Shown: positions 36,040-49,146, counted from the first letter of the stretch. The stretch is DNA of 64,000 nucleotides from Sistotremastrum niveocremeum HHB9708 (GCA_001630475.1 KV419403.1:371387-435386), one strand, 5' to 3'. Program-made: numbers and translations. Notes: generated by a model not told the origin, from the sequence alone.

Positions 36040-37039
36040 GATGTTGGATGTTATTTGGAAAGTGAAGTTGAGAATGTTAAGAATCGTGGGTTGCAAGGAG
36101 AGATTGTAGATTTGGAAATGAGTGATGGAGGGAGAGAAAGACTTGGAAGTGGCACGAAAGCGTAGAATAAACAAGAGTGAATCGGAAATAACGGAGAATC
36201 AACGGAGATGGTCCACTCAAAAATTTCTCAAGATGAGTGTGGCACAAGAGTTGGCGCAGCCCACCAAGGGAGACACCGGAGAGATGGAGAACGGAGTGCA
36301 GAGACGATTTGGGGAGGCATCAACAGTCTACTAATATCCGCTCTCTTATACCACATCGTGGCGCATGCGTGTCAATCACGAGTTTCCTGATACTATGCAT
36401 AGATCATCACTGCAGATAGGAACGTCAGTCGAGGCAATCAGCATCTTGGGAGAGCGCCTCTGATCTGGTTGGATGCAGACTTTGCGCTCAGTAGGAACAT
36501 TTTGACGGCGGTCGGTGGACGTCGGCAAGAGCTGATCCGACGAAGCGCCCAGCCGACGTGACCCGTTTTAGGAAATAGCAAGTGTCTCACGGTCTCCGTG
36601 TTTGTTGCCATCACGATGAACGCGTTCCACCGGACATGTGCTTTCAGCCTGCCAGCTTCATATTGACTTCCAGCAACTTCAGCTACAATAGTTCTAACTT
36701 CATCTTGGACTCAAAAATGATGAGGGTACTCACGGTTGCAACGAGTCAGAACGACTTCGACTTCTCTTGACGATCTCGCAGGCTCAACTTCGTCGATGCG
36801 TCCGCTCATCTGCATCAGATGTCGCATCACACTATTGATCGCATGCCTTGATGTTGGTTGTCGAAAGTCTGAAGACGATCGGGACCATAATCTTGATATG
36901 TTTACTAGATGAACGAACGTGTCACTGTCTGGCAGCTGGAATGCCGACTATCGGGCAGAGTTTACGGATTCATTGGACCGATACAGTGATACACGCATCT
37001 TCTCCATAACATGTATCGCCTTCTGTGGTCACTGCTATA
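36040..37039. other. intergenic, promoter side of the peptide precursor
   Basis: A purine-rich stretch (36110-36290) and a possible TATAAGAG box on the minus strand near 36342-36349. Open frames here look like chance. Confidence 0.35.
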
Positions 37040-37659
37040 TTATTTTTGTCCTGCTCCGTATCTAGCTTCAGCGGCTCCGGCTTGATCTCGGGACATGAAG
37101 TCGATGGCATCTTCGTCTCTTGGATATTTCGCTCGATAGCGTGCCTTGAATCTCGTCATAAATGCGTAGCGGCGCTCTCTTAACCTTTCGGTTTGTTCAA
37201 GAACGAAGAACCAATGCATACCCAGAACTGGATCAGACGCTAGTAGGTCCCAATCCGTTCTCCAGCTATGTGCACAGATTCTCAATCTGTAGCGTTTGCT
37301 CAAGAGTCAAGATAATGTCTCGGAACCCCGCATTGGCAATATTTGTGCTCATCATCCTTGACTAATATTTCAAGCCCACCGCCCGTCGGTAACACCTCGA
37401 GCTCCGTCTTCAGCTTCACTCATAGCAATGTCACGCTTAGCCTTGTAAGGACCCCAACTGCACGCCGTCTATTCGGGGTTCTCCATACGTAACTTCTACT
37501 GCGATCGTTAGGTTCTTGACGAGTGCTTTGCCTCTCTTGAAATATTTGCATGAATATTCGTTCTGAAGCTCGTTGAAATGGTTCGGCGAGAGCAGACTTG
37601 AAAAGTTTAGCCGGACTTTCAGAAGTAGAATTGAAGAACGAATGGGTGCCTGTTGACAT
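37040..37659 (-). CDS. unrecognised ORFs, possible small gene
   Basis: Three minus-strand segments read like protein: MSTGTHSFFNSTSESPAKLF from 37659; a lysine-rich piece LKTELEVLPTGGGLEILVK around 37410 that includes CQCG; and a basic C-terminal part HWFFVLEQTERLRERRYAF to the stop at 37040. They lie in different frames and I could not fix the introns. No family recognised. Codon composition and the charged helices suggest a real but possibly decaying gene. Confidence 0.3.
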
Positions 37660-38131
37660 CTACTGTGTCCGATGGTCGCTATTAGATTATCTATGGTGGA
37701 ATTGCTACTAGTACAGATGGCAGGCTCGGCGGGAGCTCATCGGCCGAGATAGCCGCAATAAGCCGGCTCGGCCGGACACGGGTCCCAGTCACAGGCGCAC
37801 CGGCTAACGCTCGTCATCATCTTGCAATAGCCTGGTACTTTCGACAGTGAACACGTCACATAGCACAAATGCCTGGGTGTAACCTACTTCAATCTCGCTC
37901 TCAAATGCGACGTGGACGGTCAAATATCCGCCGGAATTGATGTTGAAGGTATTCATCCCGAAATTGTCAGGGCTGGGGTGTAATGGCCAGAAGGAGTTGC
38001 TGAAGCTTCTGGTCTCCTGAGGTGAGTCTCCGACTCGGTCGTTAGCTCAACTGCGTTACTAGTATCCCGTACATCCCCACTCTTCTCAGTATTTCAAGTT
38101 TGAGTGATTCATTGACTGACGCAAGAACAGG
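37660..38131. other. intergenic upstream of ligase 1
   Basis: Holds the promoter of the plus-strand ligase. A GC-rich patch (37725-37800) with GGC/CCGGC repeats is present. No gene seen. Confidence 0.4.
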
Positions 38132-40188
38132 ATGCCTCTCTTCTCGGGACGACCAACCCCCTCATTTCCAAATGTGGATCTTCTGACCTATCTTTTTGGT
38201 ATGATGTTTCTGTTTATTCTCAAAGGCTTAGAAAGATCTGACGGGCTTCAGACGATCCACGAACGCTGTATCCCCATGACCTGAATACACCGTTGTTCAT
38301 CAGCAGCTCGAACACCTCCAATTTCCTGACAGGCAATTCCATCGAGAACCTCTCGCGACGCTTAGGGAAAGGCCTCAGAGATCTCGCTGGCATCCGCGAC
38401 CATGGTGGAAACGACGCCGGGAAGGATGTAGTGTTATGCACATCCACCAACCATTTGCTGTATCCAATCTGCATGTTGGGGACCATCTGTGCGGGCGCAA
38501 TATTCTCTGGTGCCAATCCAGGGTACGGCGAGTCAGGTACGTTGTCTATTTCTATGGTAGAAACTCTTGGACCCTGACTGCTCGATTGCCTTAGAACTCA
38601 CGCATCAACTTCGCGACTCGGGGGCCAAAGTCATCTTTGCTTCCGCCAGCACCCTGCCCACTGTCCTTCTTTGCACGGAGAAACTGGGGATACCGAAGTC
38701 TCAAATATTCCTCTTCGATGGACCTCGTGATGGCATCCGCGGAATAGAATCGCTATTTGATAACGATCGTATGGAATGGAGACGGATATCGACGTACGAA
38801 GAAATGGCGAACTCGTGAGTCGAAATTCTACGTGAATATTTACTTTTCGCTGAGTATCGGTGAATCTACAGGACAGCGGTCCTGCTGTACAGTTCGGGTA
38901 CTACCGGCCTATCAAAGGGCTGTCGAATAACGCATCAAAATCTTGTCTGTGGCGGCATATCGTGTCTGCAATGTTCCGACCCCACGGATGGCCGCATTAG
39001 ACCTAAGAAAACCTACCTCGCCTTTCTCCCCCTCTATCATATCTGTGAGTCCTTTGAAGCGGTTCCTGTACCATGTCAGCTTATCAATCGATCGCAGTGG
39101 GCCAGCTATATTACTGTGTAGGCAGCGTCAAAACCGGCAACACAACATATATCATGGAAGATTTCACTTTCCCTGGCCTACTCGCGTCCATTGAAAAATT
39201 CCGAATCAATTTCTTAGTTATCGTTCCTCCAATTGCCGTTCTCATCGCCAAATCACCGCTCACAAAGAAATACGATCTCTCGTCCGTCCAATACGTCCTT
39301 TCCGGCGGTGCTCCCCTCTCCGCTGAAGCCGGCTTGGGTGTCGAACGCGTGTTCGATCCCACGGGGAAGAAAGGCGCGCGTATCACCCAAGTATGGGGTT
39401 TGAGTGAAACAACCGGTGCAGCAACCTTCTTCGATCTTGACGATTATGACGATGAAGGCAAGAGAGAGGGCGTCGGGAAATTGATCTCTGGCGTCAGTGC
39501 GATGATCATCTCAGATGATGGAAAAGAAGTGGCCCAAGGAGAACGCGGCGAGATACTGGTCCGTGGACCTACGATATTCCCTGGATACTGGAGGAATGAG
39601 AAAGCCACCAAAGAGACCTTTACCAGGGATGGTTGGCTGAAGACCGGAGATATCGGATATATGACGAAGAAGGATGTGCTGTTTATCGTCGATCGCAAAA
39701 AAGTAAGCAAACCTTTTGCTTCTGCACCTTGAGAAATCTTACATGTTCGCGTGACAGGAACTCATCAAAGTAAGCCTGCCGTAAAATAGCTCGAACACGA
39801 AATGACGTCATTTCCAGGTCAAAGGATTTCAAGTTGCCCCAGCTGAACTGGAGGCTACACTTCTCGAAAGCCATGATGTAGATGATGTCGCCGTAATCGG
39901 TATTAAAATGTGCGTGTCAAGCTCTTCGTCCTCCTCTTTGGATCTCATCATGGAAGTAGAGATGACGCTGAACATCCCCGGGCTTATATAGTCCCCGCTC
40001 ATCCGAACGTGAAGGCGGAAGACGTGCAGAAATGGGTTTCAGATCGATTAGCACCTTATAAACGACTGACGGGCGGCGTTCGGTTCGTGAAAAGTATACC
40101 AAAGAGTGCCTCTGGAAAAATTTTGCGGAAAGATCTTAAGGCCGAAGCTGCACGGGAGAGTTCTACTCCTGCTATTGCTAAGCTGTAG
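38132..40188 (+). CDS. 4-coumarate/acyl-CoA ligase-like enzyme 1
   Basis: Adenylate-forming CoA ligase (ANL superfamily), turning a carboxylic acid, ATP and CoA into an acyl-CoA. The start MPLFSGRPTPSFPNVDLLTYLFG matches the N-terminal pattern of its five relatives. AMP-binding P-loop: YSSGTTGLSKGC. Then the adenylation core with QVWGLSETTG and GWLKTGDIG, the hinge DRKK-ELIK and the catalytic lysine in PKSASGKILRK. The protein ends AKL, a peroxisomal PTS1 signal. Introns after LFG, GES, ANS, YHI, DRKK, ELIK and GIKI all keep phase, so the gene looks whole. It is the only one of the six on the plus strand and the most diverged. The substrate could be a fatty, aryl or hydroxycinnamic acid; the sequence alone does not tell. 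Confidence 0.92.
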
Positions 40189-40480
40189 ACGCGCAATATA
40201 ATGGCTATGACTCCGATCTATCTTGCATTCAAGTTCTCTTCGGAAAGGGATGCCTGTTTCTTTCGACTACAGGATTTCGTTATCTTCAGTCATGTTGTGA
40301 GGTTCAATCTAATCAGTCGAAAGTAGCCCGGCCGAAAATCTACTGATTTCCCATGTTCATCTGAAGGCCAACCAAGCCGCTTTACAAACGTCTATGACAG
40401 TGTCAAATCAAGTCGGTGAATCACTCAGTCACCTCTACAACTCGAAATAGTCATCGCTGTTCAGAGATCGGCGATGATCA

Positions 40481-42529
40481 CTACAGTCTTGCGACTATCA
40501 AACCCTCGGACGGTGCCTTCGCCGCCCGATCTCTTAAGAATTTCCTCAGGATCTTGCCTGATGCGCTCTTCGGAATACTGTCAAGAAATTCGACCCCGCC
40601 TGTGAGTCGTTTGTAGCTCGCGAGGTGTTTAGCAACCCAGGCCTCGATTGAAGCTGCAGTCACTTCTGGGCTGGATCTCACCACATATGCCCTGGGATGC
40701 TCTCCGCCATATCTATCTCTGTTCAAAAAGTCAGTCATGGTTTGGCTAAGACGAATGCCGAGCTCACCGAGGCACACCGATGACTGCAGCATCTGCAACT
40801 CCCGGATTCAGGAGCAACGTTGCTTCCAATTCCGCGGGTGCTACTTGGAAGCCTTTGACCTTTAAATCTGGATTTCAGGAACCGCTAAGATCGAACGAGA
40901 TGCGCGAACGTACCTTGATCATTTCCTGCTTTCGCCTCAGTGACGTATATCAAGATAAACGATGCAAGGCTCACTTTCTTCCGGTCCACGATAAAGAACA
41001 TGCCCCGGTGGTCCATCCTGCCGATGTCTCCCGTCTTCAGCCATCCATCGGGCGTGATCGTATCCCTCGTGGCCTTCTCGTTCTTCCAATACCCTTTGAA
41101 CACAAACGGCGCCCTCAGCCATATTTCTCCTGGTTCTCCCTGTTGCACTTCCTTCTCATCTTCGTCAACGATCATAGCTTCGACTCCAGGCATCAGCTGG
41201 CCGACAGCGAGTCTTCCCGTTTCTTCATCCCAATCATCATAATCGAATAAAGTAGCCACGCAAGCAGCTTCGCTCAATCCCCATGCTTGAGACACCCTCA
41301 CTTTTCCCGAACCATCTGGATCGAGGACCCTCTCGACTGCTAAAGCAACTTCGGAGCCTAGCGGTGCGGCTGCACTGCCGATGCATCTGAGGGAAGTCAA
41401 GTCATGGTTTTTCACCAGGGGTGATTTGGCCAAGAGCACAGCGATGGGAGGAACGATGTGAATATCGGTCACACGATTCCTCTGGATAGCATCGAGGATG
41501 GTCGGGAAAGTGAAATCTTCGACGATGTGGGTCAGATGTCCCGATCGGGTGTTGTTAATGACCGCTCCAAACATGCCAGCTAAGAGGGAGAGATTCAACC
41601 CAACGCCTTAGCTCGAGAGTTAACGACACATACCCACATGGAAAAATGGTAGGAAGGCTAAGTAAACTCGTGGAGGATGACTCTTGTCGCGCTTTCTTCT
41701 CTCGAGATGAGGTTTGTCGCGAACAGAGATGAAGGACGCGCTCTCAGAGACCATATTCCAATGGGTGAGTTCGCAACCCTTTGAAAGTCCCGTTGTGCCA
41801 GAACTGTACGCCAAGGCGGCAGTACTATGGGAGGATCAGTATCAGACACATGGTGGGAGACCTAGGTGGAGACATACGTAGTCGTAACTTCCCGGAATTT
41901 TGTGAGCTTGCGCCAGTCACGACCCTCAAAATCAAGAAGATCCTCTATTCCTCGGAGATCCCCTCGAGATCCATCTATGAGAAATATATGCTCTTTCGGA
42001 ATGGACAACTTCGTGGCACATGCCAAGACGACTTGCAAGGTGGCGGACGACGCAAAGATAACTTTGGCACCCGAGTCTCTCAGCTGGTGCAACAGCTCTA
42101 GGTCGGAGTTCAGGAAGATGCAAGCTTGCAAGAAAGGAATATGGCACACCATATTCGCCGTAAGTAGGATTAGCACCCGTGAAAATTGCGCCCGCGGCTA
42201 TCGTGCCATACAGTACTGCTGGATACAGCAGGTGATTAGGCGACGCACAAAGGACTACATCGCCGGCCTTCACTCCTGCCAATTCTTGTAGTCCGTGCCC
42301 GATATTCAAAGTGAGTTCACGAAGCCCATTGGCAGTCAGAAATTTCTTCGGATTTGCCGCGCTAACAAAGAGTGGCTTTGATCGATCATATGGATACGTC
42401 TCGTCCTCTACAACAACAAGTTAGCGCGCGCCAGCGATATTCAAGATTGATAGATGTCTCACCGAACACCCAGGTCAGAAGATCGACGGTGGGAAAATTT
42501 ATCCTTGGTCGAGGTGATTGTATAGGCAT
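40481..42529 (-). CDS. 4-coumarate/acyl-CoA ligase-like enzyme 2
   Basis: Second member of the array, converging on ligase 1. MPIQSPRPRINFPTVDLLTW starts at 42529. It has the P-loop YSSGTTGLSKGC, SQAWGLSEAACVAT, GWLKTGDIGRMDHRG, the DRKK hinge and PKSASGKILRK with the catalytic lysine. It ends ARL, a PTS1-type tail for peroxisome import. Segments follow in the same order as in ligases 5 and 6 and each ends at a splice donor. No stop or frameshift seen. Closest in sequence to ligase 5. Confidence 0.9.
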
Positions 42530-43328
42530 CGAATCTCAAACGTTAACTTGGTCCAACGGTCGACGCCGTCGATGTTCGAGTTTCGCTAGGCCGCATATTT
42601 CTTCATTCACATCCATATGTACCAGCATATGAGGGCGCATGACCTCAAGCTGATAGGGGCTGAGATGCCACCTCGGTCAACCCCTGGGCCGACATGTGCA
42701 GTGGGAGAAGAGAACCGATAAGAATTGCATCATTTCGAACCAATGGCAGTGCTAGTATGCTTCTCACTTCCATGATGAGGATACCCTAGCGTGGATGAGC
42801 TCAAGGTGGTCGACTTGGTACGAATGAGCGTTGTCGACGCCGTCGAGGAGGTTGAACGGAATCGGCACCTCCCGCGAGTCACTTTCGCGAGGCTCAAATT
42901 TATTTATGTTCACTATGGAAGTTATCGGTCCAGGCGGTCCTACTCAAGATTTTAGTTGCAGATCTTCTGCTTCCTGAATCGAACGCTCAAATGGCTTTCG
43001 AAAGTGCCAGCGCTCAAACAATGGGGCGGCAAAGGCTGCAAAAGCAATTCATTCACTTTGGGCACCATCATTCGGAGCCCCGTCGCAGTCCACGCATATG
43101 CATGCCCTGTGGGACCCTGTCAGTAGCAGAAGCTCGATTGATGTCAGACGAATCCATCGCCATCAGATGGGCATACTGGATAGCACGTTCTTTACGGCAT
43201 CGAGAGTAGAAGAATATATGAATGCACCGGTATACCCTGATTGCCATCGTCCAATGATCATTGTCAGTCGTATAGATATAGATTGATACTCCGATCACCT
43301 TCAAAGCCCAAGAACTTGAATATGACTC
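42530..43328. other. intergenic between ligases 2 and 3
   Basis: Promoter of ligase 2 and 3' flank of ligase 3. No independent gene recognised; open frames at 42991-43304 on both strands overlap and look like chance. Confidence 0.4.
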
Positions 43329-45385
43329 TTAAATCCTTGACATCAGTGTGAGCTCTGTTCTAGATTCGGCGGCCCGATCCCTCAAATTCCGCCTTACAAC
43401 CTTGCCCATGCCGTTTTTCGGAACGACGTCGACGAATTCGATCCCTCCGGTGAGGTGCTTGTAATGAGTGAGGTGTCTTGCCATCCAGGCGTGAATAGAA
43501 GCTGCTGTGAGTTCCGGATTAGATTTCACTATGTACGCCCTTGGATCTTCGCCACCATAATTATCGTTTGCATTACTATCTCAGAAATTAGCAAGAATAG
43601 CAATGAAACCAATGCATGGCGCACCCGGGTACGCCGATGACTCCTGCATCCGCCACGTGTGGATGGGAGAGTAGAATCGCCTCAAGCTCTGCGGGTGCCA
43701 CTGGAACGCCTAGGAGGTGGAAGTTCAGCTTTCGACTATCGGTGATGTCGGATTGGATACGTACCGCGTACCTTAAGCATTTCCTGACAAGCACTGAGCA
43801 ACTAATTTCGAGGTAATGCTCAAACAATTCACCTTCTTTCGGTCCGTGATATAGAAAAATCCGCGATGATCTGTCTTGCCAATATCCCCGGTCTTGAACC
43901 ATCCATCAAGCGTGATCGTCTCCCTCGTCGCGTTCTCATTCTTCCAATAACCTTTGAATACAAATGGCGCTCTCAGCCATATTTCGCCATGCTTGCCCTG
44001 CACTACCTCACTTCCTTCCTCGTCGACAATCTTGGCTTCAACGCTGGCTAATAATGGGCCGACCGCTAGTCTTCCCGTCTGATCGTCCCAATCGCCATGA
44101 TCGAATGCCGCAGCTATCCCGAACTCAGTCAAGCCCCAGGATTGGCACAGCTTGAGGTTTTTTGAACCGTCGGGGTCAAGAACCTGCTCTACGGCTAATG
44201 CGACTTCTGAGCCTAAAGGAGCTCCAATACAAACAACCTGTTTGACGGATACCAAGTTGAAGTTCTTCACAAAAGGGGATTTAACCAAGAGAACGGCAAT
44301 GGAAGGAGTAATAAGGAGGTGGTTGATCTGAAATCTTGGAATGGCGTTGAGGACGTCACGGAGCGATGGTGGTTCAAAAATGTAAGTCAGATGTCCCAGA
44401 CGAGCGCTGTTGATCATATACAAATAGATCCCGACTGGAAAAAGCATCTCATTAGCTTCGACTTTTAACATGAAAGGTAGATTTGCATACGTCCGCGAAA
44501 CAGAGAGATATGGGTCAGGACAACAGGCTCGATGTACGGCTGTTCCGGACGGGATTCTCGTGCGGACTTTTGATAGCTACTGTGGATGAAAGAAACGCTG
44601 TGAGATACCATATTCCAGTGTGTCATTTCGCAGCCTTTTGGAAACCCGGTCGTGCCAGAGCTGTACGTCAGAACGCCAGAGCTGAAGAACCGTTAACTCG
44701 ACGCCCGATTTATTGCAAGAAATCGAAACTGACGTAGTCACTACCTCTCGGAAGGTAGTAAGTCTCTGCCAATCCTTTCCTTCAAAATTAAGTAGGTCTT
44801 CTATTCCTCGGATTCCATCCTTAGGACCGTCTATGAGGAAAATATGGGACCTCGGAACAGATAATTCCGCAGCGCACGTTCGAACAACTGATAAAGTTGC
44901 AGCTGATGCAAAGATGACTTTGGCGCCACAGTCTTGGAGTTGGCGTGACAGCTCTAAAACGTGGATGAAGACGTGGTTTAGACGCCAGGTGGAAAAGACG
45001 AACCGAATGCAGTGTAAGTGGGATCGGCGCCCGAGAAAATGGCACCAGCGCAGATCGTACCAAAAACCACTGCTGGATATAGCAAGTGATTTGGAGAGGA
45101 ACAAAGCGCTACATCGCCAGGCTTTACTCCCACCAATTCTCGCAATCCATGTCCAATCTTCATAGTGACATCCCGGAGTCCATTCCCTGTAAGGTACCTG
45201 CTTGGGTCCAAGGCGCTAACAAAGAGAGGTATTGATCGGTCATATTGATAGGTCTCGTCATCTGTAACGATGCCGGTCAGCGATAACTCGAACAAAATCT
45301 TATCTCGGGACTGTTTACCGAAAATCCACGTCAGGATGTCAATTGTGGGGAAATTAACCGGTGGACGAGGTGACTGGATTGGCAT
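43329..45385 (-). CDS. 4-coumarate/acyl-CoA ligase-like enzyme 3
   Basis: Starts MPIQSPRPPVNFPTIDILTW. P-loop YSSGTTGFPKGC, SWGLTEFGIAAAFDHGDWD, GWFKTGDIG and DRKK are present. Differences from the group: the region after the P-loop is shorter and has lost the usual LAFLPFFH segment (reads VVLTHISLF), and the C-terminal motif is PKNGMGKVVRRNLRD in place of PKSASGKILRK, though the catalytic lysine remains. The last residues SRI are a weak PTS1. It pairs with ligase 4 (46701), with which it shares these changes and an upstream flank, so the two arose by tandem duplication. Changed substrate or activity is likely (inference). Confidence 0.87.
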
Positions 45386-45547
45386 TGGATAGCGATGTAA
45401 TCAAGGACTGATGTTCGCAGTGTAGAAGTGGCATTGCAAGCCATAGCGTTCGGTTCGCATTCTTATGTATAGCCAACAGAATTAGCAAATCATGATTGAG
45501 CTGCGTGTCCCTCCTGTTGATAGGAACAACATGTCTTCCATTTTATT

Positions 45548-46163
45548 GGGGGGGCGAAGCCCCCCCGTATAATCTGTGATGGGGCTCTGAATTCACAGCT
45601 AAGCGAGCGACCCGATTCCCACGTCACGCTCGGTACTCGGTCAGCTGTGTCCGAGCTTTCCCACGTCACGCTCGCTCGCTTAACGTGCGCTGTCGGACTG
45701 CGAAAACCAGTGCCTCAGGCTGCTCGAATCTGTGGCGGAAAATGGCTACCGCTTCCTTCTTTTGGGTAATTTAACGCGTAGATGTATAGTATGAGTGTAC
45801 TTAGCTTTTTGTATGAGGTATTGACTCACAAAACCACTGTTAAATACCTGATGGATGCTGAAAACCAGTCTACAGTGAATAAAACTGAAATTTAGGTTGG
45901 AGGCGGACTTAGGCACTGATGCCAAGGTTCCAGTCTGAAACCAGCCTACACTGTCGCTAAAAACTCTAGAAAACGTTAAGGAAAGCTTCGACTACCGTGC
46001 AGAAATTCACAAGGTATTGTTGGCTCTTGCTCCCTTGCATTGTCAAGAGTAAAATTGAATAAAATAACAACAAGGCTGGAATTCTCGATATACACAGATG
46101 AATGCTGTAGTCATGTCTCACGCATGTAACAATGTGAACAGTTCAGATTTACTTCGCCCCCCC
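45548..46163. mobile_element. probable small inserted element with GGGGGGGCGAAG ends
   Basis: GGGGGGGCGAAG at 45548-45559 is matched by its reverse complement CTTCGCCCCCCC at 46152-46163. The left end is itself a perfect hairpin (G7-CGAAG-C7). Inside are direct repeats of CCCACGTCACGCTCG and inverted AAGCGAGCGA/TCGCTCGCTT (45600-45680). The equivalent site upstream of ligase 4 lacks this DNA, as expected for an insertion. I could not find a target duplication, so the family is open; a non-autonomous DNA element or a Helitron-like end are possible. Confidence 0.4.
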
Positions 46164-46229
46164 GTAAATCTTGTGGCGTAGCCACGTCGATAAACATAAT
46201 TTACACGCGCGAGACTAAGAATCCAAATG

Positions 46230-46565
46230 CAGGCTGTTGAGACCTCATGCGGCGTAGCGCGTTGGGCAAGTGTCAGCGGCCTGAGAACAAAACTTCTCGG
46301 AATAATCCGAGTTCTGGGATAAACCCCCCACCAAGGCGCCGATTTCTTGTACGCCGCCCAGGTCACAAAAGCGGGCGTTCAGGCCTGTGAGAACACGGTC
46401 GAATTGAACTTGAAGTCGATGCGCAGGCTATGAATCGCTCCTGAGGCCCGAGAGCCTGCGTGCGGGCAGCCTGCCAAAGTGCCAATGAGACAGTGGCTCA
46501 ACTTGAACTGAGGGGACCTTCGACACGCATCAACTTCACTAAGCAGCCTGGTCAGGATTGAGAGC
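46230..46565 (+). repeat. duplicated intergenic unit, copy 1
   Basis: Shares long stretches with 49147-49215 and 49780-49960, such as TTCGGAATAATCCGAGTTC, GGCGCCGATTTCTTGTACGC and GTCGAATTGAACTTGAAGTC. Same orientation as copy 2, each lying upstream of a ligase gene. Confidence 0.75.
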
Positions 46566-46700
46566 ATATCTGAAATTGAAGCAGTGATTCCTCCGTACTG
46601 CGAAGTTCAGGCAGCGACTTGTGAAATCACGCCTCTGATACATTGTATTGATTGTTGGTGGGTTAATTATAATCCCATTCACAGACAGCGAATACGATTC

Positions 46701-48774
46701 TCAAGTCCTCGACATCACTGGGGCGTTTGCTCTGGATTCGGCGGCCCAATCCTGCAAACTCCTCCTCATAACTTTCCCAAATGTATTCCTAGGAATGACA
46801 TCAACGAACTCGATGCCTCCGGAGAGACTCTTGTGCGGTGCAAGGTGCTTTGCCATCCAGGCATCGATTGAAGCTGCCGTGGCATCTGGATTGGATTTTA
46901 CGATGTATGCCCTGGGATATTCGCCACCGGCCTCGTTGCCGTCTCTATCACTGCCTCACAAGTGTTAGCCATGTAAGAGATGGAGCCAAAGCAGGGCACA
47001 CCAGGGCACACCGACGACCCCTGCATCCGCCACGTCCGGACTGGAGAGTAAGGTTGCTTCAAGCTCAGCAGGCGCAACTTGAAGGCCTAGAAAAAGGACG
47101 CTTGTCATCTGAGCATCACTGATGTATGTAGAACTGAGCACGTACCGTGCACTTTAATCATTTCCTAGAAGCAGTGAGCATTTAATCCTGAGATATGAGT
47201 TGGACAATTCACCTTCATCCGGTCTACGATGTAGAAAAATCCACGATGGCCCACCCTACCAATATCCCCGGTCTTCAACCACCCATCAGGTGTGAGCGTC
47301 TCCCGCGTAGCCTCATCGTTCTTCCAATAACCCTTGAACACGAATGGTGCCCTCAGCCATATTTCCCCTAGTTCACCTAGTACCACCTCCGCTTCTTCGC
47401 CATCTACAATCTTAGCTTCTATGCCAGACAACAACGGGCCGACTGCCAATCTTTGGGTCTCTTCGTCCCAATCACCATGATCAAACGCAGTAGCTATAGT
47501 AGTTATCTCGGTCAAGCCCCAGGCTTGACATAACTTGAGCTTCTTCGAACCATCGGGATCGAGAGCCTCCTCTACCGCCAACGCTACGTCCGAACCCAAA
47601 GGCGAGCCACCGCAAAGGAGCTGCGTGACGCTTGACAGGTTGTAATCTTTTACGATTGTGGATTTAGCCAAGGGCACCGCGATGGATGGGAATATAATCA
47701 ACTCATTGATCCGGAATCTCTGAATGGCGTCCAGAATGGCAGAGAAGTCTTGTGGATCGAGTATGTAGGTCAGGCGTCCCGATCGAGTTCCATTGATCAT
47801 CGACACAAAAATGCTAACTGACACAAATTTAATCAACCTCAACCAGAAAATTGCCAAGAAAATGTACACACCTGCGCGGAACAATGGGAAATAGACGAGG
47901 GTGATGGGGTCAGCGTCCTCTGTTTCCGGATTGAATGTCTGTGTAGAGCTTTGATGACGTCTGCAGAGAAAGGAAATGCCGTGGGACACAGCATTCCAGT
48001 GTGTAACTTCGCAGCCTTTCGGAAGTCCAGAAGTGCCAGAGCTATATGTCAGAAAAGCGGTGCTGTGTAACAGTTAAGCTAAACATCCAACGCAGTAATT
48101 GACCCGAGACTGACGTAGATGATACCTCTTGGAAGGTAGTGAGCCTAGGCCAATTTTGGCCTTCGAAATTAAGCAGGTCTTCTACGCCCCGAAATCCATC
48201 TCTTGCGCCATCTATGAGGAAGATATGGACAGTTGAAATGGACAGTCGCGCGGCACACATCGAAACGACGGATAAAGTCGCAGCAGATGCAAAGATGACT
48301 TTGGCACCAGAGGATTGGAGTTGGCGTGACAACTCTGGAATAGATATTGAGTGAAGCTTTTATAATTTTGTCGCAAATGCAGTAGTACAGACCAAATTCA
48401 GTGTGACTGGGATCGGCGCCTGTGAAAATGGCGCTGGCGCAGAGGGTGCCGAAAACCACTGCCGGATACAGCAAATGGTTGGGAGATGCACACAGTACCA
48501 CATCTCCGGGCTTCACGCCTGCCAATTCCCGTAAGCCATGCCCAATTTTCATGGTCAGTTCCTTGAGGTAATTTTTTGTGAGATACTCCTCCGGGTTTGA
48601 GGCGTTAACAAAGAGAGGTTTCGAGCGATCATATGTGGACGTTTCGTCATCTGCGACGAGGATACTAGTCAGAGATATTCGAAGGTCTCATAACATGATT
48701 GTTTTACCAAAGATCCACGTCAGGATATCAATAGTAGGGAAGTTGATCGTCGGACGAGGCGATTGGATTGGCAT
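46701..48774 (-). CDS. 4-coumarate/acyl-CoA ligase-like enzyme 4
   Basis: Starts MPIQSPRPTINFPTIDILTW. P-loop YSSGTSGLPKGC (Thr to Ser change at a position that tolerates it), CQAWGLTEITTIATAFDHGDWD, GWLKTGDIG, and hinge DRMK in place of DRKK. The C-terminal motif is PRNTFGKVMRRSLQD, with lysine kept. The protein ends SRT, which is not a good PTS1, unlike its relatives. The LAFLPFFH segment after the P-loop reads LVYFPLFRAG. The frame is open through the expected exons. Sister of ligase 3; both seem to be drifting away from the canonical motifs. Confidence 0.86.
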
Positions 48775-49146
48775 CAACAAGGAGTAATAATGCTAGATCA
48801 ATGACCGATGTTGACAGTACGGAAGCTTGCAGAAGCCAATTCGCAATCCATAGCAGTCGATTCCCAGCTCTATGTATAGCTAGCCAGCTCATGTCACTAT
48901 TCGGTACTGAGATGGCGTCCCATTGACTTCCCAAGATAGCGGACTCGGAGTTTGAGACCAAGGTGGCGGCTGGTCGGAATTTCCTATCGCGCTATCATAG
49001 CTGCACCCACCACGGAAGGCCATTTCTGATGAATTCAGGGTTTTCCAAACGCCAGTGTCAACGCTTGTGAGCTTCAAATAGGCTTGACGAGTACAGGCCA
49101 TGCGTGAGTCAAGTGGTGGTGGTGGTACTACTGGCGCACTGGGTCA

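Larger units (their letters stand above)
45386..46700. other. intergenic between ligases 3 and 4, with inserted DNA
   Basis: The first 120 bp match the region upstream of ligase 4 (48780-48920). A probable insert follows (45548-46163, separate entry). From about 46230 to 46565 the DNA matches 49147-49215 plus 49780-49960 and so is part of the duplicated unit. Confidence 0.5.
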
